Positions 1 to 4,158 of a stretch of 6,087 nucleotides of DNA are shown piece after piece (within the stretch, counting starts at the first letter, position 1; each line of letters begins with the position of its first letter). Below the pieces are notes generated by a model, which saw only the letters and a list, made by a program, of their open reading frames with translations, was not told the DNA's origin and made no database searches. This DNA comes from Bacillota bacterium (GTDB lineage: Bacteria; Bacillota; Clostridia; Christensenellales; Aristaeellaceae). Made by a program: the position numbers and the translations under genes. Location: contig JAEVZE010000410.1 of the NCBI GenBank assembly GCA_023392395.1, forward strand, positions 1-6,087. The letters run 5' to 3'.

Positions 1-28
1 CTGAAACAATACCATAAGTCAGTAGGCC

Positions 29-55
29 GCCCGGAAATTCCTCAGAATTTCGGGC
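29..55. repeat. Imperfect inverted repeat (hairpin) of unknown role
   Basis: The arm at 29-40 (GCCCGGAAATTC) pairs with 45-55 (GAATTTCGGGC) through 11 base pairs with one bulged G and a 4-base loop. Neither strand has a run of T after the stem, so it is not a classic intrinsic terminator. It could be a terminator for a convergent gene outside the window, an RNA-stabilising hairpin, or a degenerate repeat. Apart from this hairpin and the one at 78-106, bases 1-124 hold no recognisable gene or signal. Confidence 0.45.
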
Positions 56-77
56 CTGCGCAGAGCCTCTTCCTTTG

Positions 78-106
78 CATTGAAAAACCCTCGGGGTTTT
101 TCAATG
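78..106 (-). terminator. Perfect 13-bp stem-loop, likely bidirectional terminator after the sirtuin gene
   Basis: CATTGAAAAACCC (78-90) and GGGTTTTTCAATG (94-106) are exact reverse complements around a 3-base loop. Read on the minus strand, the hairpin begins 18 bases after the sirtuin stop codon, and GGG followed by TTTTT lies in its descending arm. The structure is symmetric, so the T-run is present on both strands and it could stop transcription from either side. The T tract is inside the stem rather than after it, which is common for bidirectional terminators. Confidence 0.75.
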
Positions 107-124
107 CTCCCGCGAAGCGGATTT

Positions 125-844
125 TCACCGCACATCAATTTGGGCCAGCACTTCCCCGATGGAGCCCTGGATAAACAGGTCGGCCCGCTGGTTGCCCAAG
201 GGCGTTCGGTTGATGACGACCAGGTGCTTTCCCCGAAAGTAGTCCACCAGGCCCGCCGCGGGGTAGACCACCAGCGACGTGCCGCCGATGATCAATAGAT
301 CGGCCGCGCGCAGGGCGTCGACCGCCCGTCCGATCACGTCCGGGTCCAGCGATTCCTCATAGAGCACCACGTCCGGCTTGACCGCGCCACCGCAGGGGCA
401 GGCGGGCACGCCGGGCGCATTTTGGATGTACGCAGCGTCAAAGCGCCTGCCGCACTTCAGGCACCGGTTCCGGTGCACGCTGCCGTGCAGCTCGATCACG
501 CGGACCGAGCCCGCCGCCTGGTGCAGCCCGTCGATGTTCTGGGTGATCACAGCCTTCAGCTTCCCGGCCCGCTCCAGTTCGGAGAGTTTCCGGTGGGCGG
601 CGTTGGGCTGGGCGTCCAGCGCCAGCACCCGGTCGCGGTAGAACCGGAAAAACTCAGGCCGGTGGGCGTAGAAGAAGGTGCGGCTCAGGATCTGTTCCGG
701 CGGATAGGCGTATTTTTGGTTGTACAGGCCGTCCACGCTGCGAAAGTCGGGGATGCCGCTTTCGGTGGACACGCCCGCGCCGCCGAAGAAGACGGCGCTG
801 TCCGATTGATCGAGGATTTCCTGCAAACGCGCGATGGTTTCCAT
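125..844 (-). CDS. Sir2-family NAD-dependent protein deacetylase (CobB-type sirtuin)
   Basis: The 239-residue product has the length of a single-domain bacterial sirtuin. These cytoplasmic enzymes remove acyl groups from lysines, consuming NAD and releasing nicotinamide and O-acetyl-ADP-ribose. Visible motifs are the NAD-binding GAGVSTESGIPDFRS at 22-36, TQNIDGLH at 101-108, the catalytic histidine in HGS at 120-122, a zinc site (C128, C131, C149, C151), KPDVVLYEE at 156-164 and GGTS at 187-190. The last zinc pair is C-x-C rather than the usual C-x2-C. The segment around 64-72 has Phe66 and Tyr69 where SIRT5-like desuccinylases carry Tyr and Arg (my alignment by eye), which favours deacetylation. 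The ATG at 844 has GGGAGG eight bases upstream (853-858). Longer in-frame starts lie at or before the promoter at 884-892 and are unlikely. The gene appears monocistronic, with terminators on both sides. The family is certain; the substrate is unknown. Confidence 0.95.
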   Translation of the reverse strand: METIARLQEILDQSDSAVFFGGAGVSTESGIPDFRSVDGLYNQKYAYPPEQILSRTFFYAHRPEFFRFYRDRVLALDAQPNAAHRKLSELERAGKLKAVITQNIDGLHQAAGSVRVIELHGSVHRNRCLKCGRRFDAAYIQNAPGVPACPCGGAVKPDVVLYEESLDPDVIGRAVDALRAADLLIIGGTSLVVYPAAGLVDYFRGKHLVVINRTPLGNQRADLFIQGSIGEVLAQIDVR

Positions 845-883
845 GCCGCCCGCCTCCCGGCCCGTGAGGTGGATTCCATTCAT

Positions 884-892
884 ATTATACCA
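884..892 (-). promoter_or_regulatory. Extended -10 promoter for the sirtuin gene
   Basis: On the minus strand the sequence reads TGG-TATAAT: a perfect TATAAT at 884-889 preceded by the TGn extension at 890-892. The hexamer 17 bases upstream (907-912, GAAATA) does not resemble TTGACA, as expected when an extended -10 compensates. Transcription would start near 877, giving a leader of about 33 bases. An alternative in-frame ATG at 881-883 would fall before the transcript begins, which supports the start at 844. Confidence 0.7.
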
Positions 893-940
893 CATCTGGA
901 ATAATCTATTTCGGGCACTTGGGAACGGGCGGTGGCAGAG

Positions 941-975
941 ATAAAGAAACGCACCCGCGTTTTTTCGCGGGCGCG
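941..975 (-). terminator. Strong rho-independent terminator after the XRE regulator gene
   Basis: On the minus strand a 10-bp stem (CGCGCCCGCG at 966-975 with CGCGGGTGCG at 950-959, one G-U pair) encloses an AAAAAA loop and is followed directly by TTTCTTTAT (941-949). It lies 24 bases after the stop codon at 1000 and before the sirtuin promoter, so it should separate the two genes into different transcripts. Confidence 0.85.
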
Positions 976-999
976 GGCTTGAGAGACCAGGGTTGACCG

Positions 1000-1671
1000 C
1001 TAAACGATCACGCCTCCGTGGAAGCGGCACTCGTACACCTTCCCGCCCTCCGAGAAGATCTCCTCGTACCCCTCGAACCATTCAAAGTCCCCGTCCACCA
1101 GGCAGTGATAGCTGTACGCGCCCTTTTGGTACAGCGCGGGCCCGCGGTAGGGCCGCTCCCGGGGCACTTGGGCCAGCGCTTCCTTGAGAAAATCGCCGCT
1201 GAAGCCTGCGGCCAGCACCCTGCCCGCGTAGTTCATGCTCCACACCGGCGTTTCGCCCTGCCACAGGGCCTCCTCGCCGCAGAATTTCTCGCCGCCCAGG
1301 TAGGTGTCATAATAGGAGAGATTGCCCTCCCGGTGCTTCAGGTCGTGGGAGGATGGGCGCGAGGGTTCAATTTCTGCGCCGTGGCCCGCGTAGGTGGCCT
1401 TTTTAGCGCGGAGCAGGTAAGAGATGAGCGCCTCCCGATCGGGCGCGTCGGAGCTTGTCAGGCGCGGGGCGCACTCCTCCTCCCGCACGAGCGCGTCCAC
1501 CGGCACCCCGTAGAAATCGCACAGCTCCACGAGTTTATTGAGCTCCGGCACCGCCCGGCCGCTCTCCCACTTGCCCACCGCCTGCCGGGATACATTGAGC
1601 GCGTCCGCCAGCTCCTCCTGCGTCAGGCCCCTGGCCCGCCTCAGGACCGAAAGCTTCTGATCGATCTTCAT
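1000..1671 (-). CDS. XRE-family HTH transcriptional regulator with DUF5680-like C-terminal domain
   Basis: The 223-residue protein starts with a Cro/C1-type helix-turn-helix (about 7-61): LTQEELADALNVSRQAVGKW spans 16-35, with the recognition helix near 28-36. After a linker rich in Glu, Asp and Ser, a second domain (about 80-222) carries AKKATYAGHG (89-98), SRPSSHDL (104-111), YYDTYLGGEKFCGEE (120-134), PYRGPALYQKGAYSY near 180-195, and a terminal FHGG. I recognise this as the DUF5680-type domain often fused to such HTHs in Firmicutes; its ligand is not known to me. Inference: a DNA-binding regulator whose C-terminal domain senses a small molecule or partner. The ATG at 1671 is chosen because GGAGG (1680-1684) sits eight bases upstream; a farther in-frame ATG overlaps that site. 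Only a weak promoter candidate (TATGCT, 1693-1698) is visible. Its target is unknown, and nearby genes are merely possible. Confidence 0.92.
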   Translation of the reverse strand: MKIDQKLSVLRRARGLTQEELADALNVSRQAVGKWESGRAVPELNKLVELCDFYGVPVDALVREEECAPRLTSSDAPDREALISYLLRAKKATYAGHGAEIEPSRPSSHDLKHREGNLSYYDTYLGGEKFCGEEALWQGETPVWSMNYAGRVLAAGFSGDFLKEALAQVPRERPYRGPALYQKGAYSYHCLVDGDFEWFEGYEEIFSEGGKVYECRFHGGVIV

Positions 1672-1760
1672 GAAAATCCCCTCCATGGGTGCAGCATACC
1701 CCTTTTGGGCCCGCGCTTCCACCAACCGGCGGGAGGGTTTTCCGCAACCGCCAGTTGCTT

Positions 1761-1805
1761 ATGAAGAACGCTCCGCGCTATGAAAGGACCCGGAGCATTC
1801 TTCAT
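1761..1805 (-). terminator. 15-bp hairpin with 15-base loop after the FMN reductase gene
   Basis: ATGAAGAACGCTCCG (1761-1775) pairs with CGGAGCATTCTTCAT (1791-1805) over 15 positions with a single wobble or mismatch, around a 15-base loop. It begins 6 bases after the stop codon of the flavoprotein gene. On the minus strand GCTCCG/CGGAGC is followed by GTTCTTCAT within the stem and no free T tract, so it is probably a terminator of the symmetric kind, although an RNA-stability hairpin is possible. Confidence 0.6.
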
Positions 1806-1811
1806 GGCCGT

Positions 1812-2378
1812 TCATTCGCATTGGCAGAGCCGGTCCAAAAGCTGGGCGGCCTCCCGCGCCTGGTGCAGCGCCTTTTCGTCCCGCGCCGTGGGCAAGTTGT
1901 CTGTGTCCAGCGAAAAGACGTTGGCGACGCAAGGCAGCGCGTTCATCGATTTGAACAGCGTGTGCGCGGTTTCGGCAGCCTTTTCCTCCGTGTTCTTTTC
2001 GCCGCCCGCGGTCAGGATCAGGACGCCGCTTTTCTTGCGGACCGCGGGGATTTCGTTCCGGAAGCGGCGCGCGGCGAAGTAGGGCTGCACCAGCCGGCTG
2101 CACAGGTTCAGAAGCGGCCCGCTCAGTTCGGAAAACCAGACCGGCGACGCCAGCACCAGGTTGTCGCAAGCCTCAAAGAAGGGGTAGTGCGGGCGCAAAG
2201 CGTCGTTCAGGCTGCAGCCGGGGTTTGCCCAGCAGTCCCGGCAGTCGACACAAGGGGAGATGCCGTCAAAGAAGGAAAGCTCCAGCACTTCCCCGGTCAG
2301 CGCCTCGCGGAATGCCTCGATCAGCGCGGCCGTGTCGCCGTGACGCTTGGTCGAGCCGTTCAGAATCAGCGTCTTCAT
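1812..2378 (-). CDS. Flavodoxin-fold NAD(P)H-dependent FMN reductase, iron-sulfur-flavoprotein-like
   Basis: The 188-residue protein begins with a Rossmann-like strand and the loop LNGSTKRHGDTAAL (6-19), the FMN-phosphate-binding signature of NAD(P)H:FMN reductases and iron-sulfur flavoproteins. The compact motif C43-x2-C46-x2-C49-x5-C55 matches the CX2CX2CX4-7C pattern that binds a 4Fe-4S cluster in iron-sulfur flavoproteins. ASPVWFSELSGPLLN (77-91) is the segment that usually packs against the flavin ring. Expected role: a soluble cytoplasmic electron-transfer or quinone/nitro/oxygen-reducing flavoenzyme; the physiological substrate cannot be told from sequence. The ATG at 2378 is preceded by GGAGG (2386-2390) at a 7-base spacing. 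The reading frame extends further upstream into the toroid gene, but that part is a shadow. It is flanked by a terminator upstream (2440-2470) and a hairpin downstream (1761-1805), so it is probably its own unit. I could not find a convincing promoter in 2379-2440. Confidence 0.9.
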   Translation of the reverse strand: MKTLILNGSTKRHGDTAALIEAFREALTGEVLELSFFDGISPCVDCRDCWANPGCSLNDALRPHYPFFEACDNLVLASPVWFSELSGPLLNLCSRLVQPYFAARRFRNEIPAVRKKSGVLILTAGGEKNTEEKAAETAHTLFKSMNALPCVANVFSLDTDNLPTARDEKALHQAREAAQLLDRLCQCE

Positions 2379-2439
2379 CAAGCCACCTCCGGGGCGTGTC
2401 TCCCATATTTTGCATAGACCGCCAGCGATCCGCCGTTTT

Positions 2440-2470
2440 GAAAGGAATAAAGCGCCCGCGGTCGCCGGCG
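2440..2470 (-). terminator. Probable intrinsic terminator after the toroid gene
   Basis: On the minus strand, CGCC-G-GC and GC-G-GGCG (2453-2470) form a 7-position stem with one G-G mismatch and a GACC loop, followed at once by CTTTATTCCTTTC (2440-2452). It starts 5 bases after the toroid stop codon at 2476. The stem is short and imperfect, so efficiency is uncertain, but position and T-rich tail fit a terminator that separates this gene from the FMN reductase gene. Confidence 0.55.
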
Positions 2471-2475
2471 TTGGT

Positions 2476-3315
2476 TCAGTCGTTGGCCTCGCCGAGGTTT
2501 TCCAGTATCTCCAGGTACCGCCGGGTGGCAAGCGCGCTGGATTGACCCTTTTTGCAGAAGTCCAGGGATGCCAGCTTCTGGTTGGGGCGCTCCACGACCA
2601 TCTGCCCGCCTTCAAGCTTCCCCGCCAAGGCCTTCAGCGCCTCCCGGAACCGGGGATCGCCCTTTGCCTTTTCATAGAAGGAGAGCACGTACACGTAGAA
2701 AAACAGGTTGTAGCTGGAGAAGGGGTAGGAGACTTGCAGAAACAGCGTGCCGATCCCGTAGTGGCATGGGCCCAGCGGCAGGCGGGTCGTCCAGTGGGCG
2801 AGCAGGAATTCCACCGCCCGGTCCAGCGCTTCGCTGGCGTTGAGCAGCGGCGTGAACCGGAAGGCGTCCAGCGCCGCAAGCGTCGGACCGGGGTTTGAGA
2901 ACGCCGTCTCCGGCCCCCGGCCAAAGCTGTACTTGTTGCACTTCCAGCCGCCGTCGGTATGCTGGATGGAGAGAAGGTGCTCGAAGGTTTTCTGAAGCCT
3001 GGAATCGGGGGCGTACCCCAGATGACACAGCGCCCGGGCCGCGCCGATGGTGTGACACGGGTAGATCGCGCCGTCGGGCGACAGCTTGAACCGCCCGTCC
3101 TCCCGCCACGCGGAGAAGATCAGTTCGGCGGTTTCGCGGAGCACCGGCTCTTTGGGGGACATGCCCAATTCCCGCAGCATGTGGGCGCATTCCAGCGTCG
3201 TGAACGGGCTGCCCTTCTGCAATTTGCCGTCGGGCGTGGCCCAGAAGTCCGCGCCATTGTCATGCCGCTTTTTAAGAATCGCCTCGATGTCGGCCGCGTA
3301 AGCGTTGTCTGCCAT
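2476..3315 (-). CDS. Alpha/alpha-toroid protein (prenyltransferase/squalene-cyclase repeat), function unknown
   Basis: The 279-residue protein has the look of the terpenoid-cyclase/protein-prenyltransferase toroid fold, in one domain with no signal peptide. A QW-type repeat is clear: F111-x2-LL-x2-Q118-HTDGGW124. Other conspicuous motifs are WATPDGKL (25-32), DGAIYPCHT (81-89), CNKYSFGRGPE (126-136), SNPGPTL (140-146), GPCHYGIGTLF (182-192) and a hydrophobic aromatic stretch YPFSSYNLFFYVYVLSFY (197-214). The DXDD acid motif of squalene-hopene cyclases is absent, and the length is less than half of theirs, so cyclase activity is not supported. Two Pro-Cys-His triplets (86-88, 183-185) could be metal ligands, by analogy only. 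Annotated relatives, as I recall them, are hypothetical proteins of Clostridia. The ATG at 3315 has AGGAG (3324-3328) eight bases upstream. It follows the DJ-1 gene by 64 bases with only a weak hairpin between, so co-transcription is likely. Confidence 0.85.
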   Translation of the reverse strand: MADNAYAADIEAILKKRHDNGADFWATPDGKLQKGSPFTTLECAHMLRELGMSPKEPVLRETAELIFSAWREDGRFKLSPDGAIYPCHTIGAARALCHLGYAPDSRLQKTFEHLLSIQHTDGGWKCNKYSFGRGPETAFSNPGPTLAALDAFRFTPLLNASEALDRAVEFLLAHWTTRLPLGPCHYGIGTLFLQVSYPFSSYNLFFYVYVLSFYEKAKGDPRFREALKALAGKLEGGQMVVERPNQKLASLDFCKKGQSSALATRRYLEILENLGEAND

Positions 3316-3379
3316 GACCGTGGCTCCTCTCTTCTATGAAATCATGAAAGGCCGGGCGGGCTTTTCGATTTTCGCGCTG

Positions 3380-3967
3380 TCACGCATCTTCGCGGATTGC
3401 GCCGTTTTGAAAGCGATCGTACCAGGCTTCGATCTCGTCCTCGGTGTCAATTTGGAGCGCCTTGAAGATCTCCCGTGCGAACGCGACAGAGGCCGTCTCG
3501 TTGGCGGTAATGAACCCCTTGTCACGCACCAGTTGCACCGGGACATAAAAATCGCTGCCGTGGTAGCCCGGTTCGTTCAGGAACTGGTCCAGATCGTCGC
3601 CGGTATGCCGGACGCGGTCGAGAAACCTGTGCTTGCCCAGGAAGACGGTCGCGCCGCAGATCGCGGCGATAGGGATGTTCCTTTGGAAGACCATTCGGAT
3701 GAAATCCGCGATTTCGCCGTGCGGGCCTTCCTTCCAGGAGAAGCCGCCGGGCAGGATGACCATGGCGAGGGCGCTGGTGTCCTGGTAATCCGCGATGACG
3801 TAATCGATTCCGGCGCGGATGCCGCCGATGGACGTCTTGGGCAGTTTGTCCTTCGCGATCGTTTTCACCACGTATTCCGGGGCGGAGTTGATTTCCGCGA
3901 TGGCAAAGCTGGCCTCCCAATCGGCCCATCGGTCCGTCAAAAAGAGCAATACCTCTCTCGGCGGCAA
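3380..3967 (-). CDS. DJ-1/PfpI-family protein (class I glutamine amidotransferase-like), YoaZ-like
   Basis: The 195-residue product covers the whole DJ-1/PfpI fold. Glu18 in the DWEASFA segment (16-22) matches the conserved acidic residue that hydrogen-bonds to the catalytic cysteine in this superfamily. LPGGFSWKEGPHGEIADFI lies at 72-90, and the nucleophile elbow AAICGAT places the reactive Cys104 at 101-107. HTGD (121-124) and ITANETASVAFAREI (153-167) are typical of the amidotransferase-like subgroup that includes B. subtilis YoaZ. Members are cytoplasmic; proposed roles include stress protection, aldehyde handling and proteolysis, and the exact activity here is unknown. The start is TTG at 3967, with AGGGGG (3976-3981) eight bases upstream; the nearest upstream ATG is out of frame. 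The promoter at 4007-4035 fits this start. It is the first gene of a probable two-gene unit with the toroid gene 64 bases downstream. Confidence 0.92.
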   Translation of the reverse strand: MPPREVLLFLTDRWADWEASFAIAEINSAPEYVVKTIAKDKLPKTSIGGIRAGIDYVIADYQDTSALAMVILPGGFSWKEGPHGEIADFIRMVFQRNIPIAAICGATVFLGKHRFLDRVRHTGDDLDQFLNEPGYHGSDFYVPVQLVRDKGFITANETASVAFAREIFKALQIDTEDEIEAWYDRFQNGAIREDA

Positions 3968-3975
3968 ATTCCCAT

Positions 3976-3981
3976 CCCCCT
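3976..3981 (-). promoter_or_regulatory. Ribosome binding site that decides the TTG start of the DJ-1 gene
   Basis: The minus strand reads AGGGGG eight bases before TTG at 3965-3967. An ATG at 3973-3975 abuts this site and is in another frame. Internal TTG codons at residues 7 and 10 have a purine-rich stretch before them (GAGAGAGG), but with spacing of 2 and 11 bases, and starting there would trim the first beta strand. The TTG at 3967 is therefore the best supported start. Confidence 0.6.
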
Positions 3982-4006
3982 GGAAATTATTCCTGTTCTG
4001 AATGCT

Positions 4007-4035
4007 ATTGTAGCACGGGTCGCGCGGCGCAACAA
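4007..4035 (-). promoter_or_regulatory. Promoter for the DJ-1/toroid unit (extended -10)
   Basis: On the minus strand TTGTTG (4030-4035) lies 17 bases before TACAAT (4007-4012), and the -10 is preceded by TGC (4013-4015), an extended -10 motif. The -10 matches the consensus at 5 of 6 bases; the -35 keeps the TTG core. Transcription would begin near 4000, about 33 bases before the TTG start codon. It lies downstream of the hairpin at 4053-4092, consistent with a new transcription unit. Confidence 0.65.
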
Positions 4036-4052
4036 GCGCCGGGGCGACCGAA

Positions 4053-4092
4053 AATCAAGGAAGCCCACCGTTTCCGGAGGGCTTCCTTGATT
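4053..4092 (-). terminator. Perfect 14-bp stem-loop terminator after the GH38 gene
   Basis: AATCAAGGAAGCCC (4053-4066) and GGGCTTCCTTGATT (4079-4092) are exact reverse complements around a 12-base loop, which can itself form a short CCG/CGG stem. On the minus strand the structure is followed by TTCGG, so the transcript reads GGGCTTCCTTGATTTTC with a modest T-rich end. It lies 66 bases after the mannosidase stop codon and before the DJ-1 promoter. The bases between it and the mannosidase stop show nothing else recognisable. Confidence 0.7.
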
Positions 4093-4158
4093 CAACGGGT
4101 GTTGAGGACATGGTGGGGAAGGGGACGACCCGGCCTCCGCCTGGAATGGGACGAAGAT

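Noticed and set aside
125..844. Sirtuin as part of an anti-phage defence system (Thoeris, DSR or SIR2-APAZ type)
   Set aside because: It is a short single-domain deacetylase with an intact zinc site. There is no TIR, Argonaute, HerA or large effector partner, and it is closed off by its own promoter and terminators.
845..1081. Upstream in-frame extension of the sirtuin reading frame to 1081
   Set aside because: It crosses the sirtuin promoter, the strong terminator at 941-975 and the 3' end of the regulator gene. The translated part has no sirtuin similarity, and the RBS supports the start at 844.
1693..1698. TATGCT as the -10 of the regulator gene
   Set aside because: It matches at 4 of 6 bases, has no -35, and would put the transcript start within a couple of bases of the Shine-Dalgarno sequence.
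1018..1764. Long plus-strand open frames opposite real genes (also 422-904, 1689-2417, 2347-2898, 3305-4090, 4222-4671)
   Set aside because: They are antisense to well-supported genes, have no recognisable motif, are rich in Arg, Ala, Gly and Pro, and lack ribosome binding sites. Such frames are expected in GC-rich DNA.
2379..2615. Upstream extension of the flavoprotein frame into the toroid gene
   Set aside because: The extra residues are low-complexity shadow sequence over another gene and a terminator. The ATG at 2378 has a good RBS and begins exactly at the first strand of the fold.
2476..3315. Squalene-hopene cyclase or hopanoid/terpenoid synthesis gene
   Set aside because: The DXDD catalytic motif is missing, the length is less than half that of cyclases, and no isoprenoid gene is nearby.
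3341..3369. Separate promoter for the toroid gene (CATGAT at 3341-3346 with TCGAAA 16 bases upstream)
   Set aside because: Each box matches the consensus at only 4 of 6 bases and the site overlaps a weak hairpin; that level of match is expected by chance in a 64-base gap.
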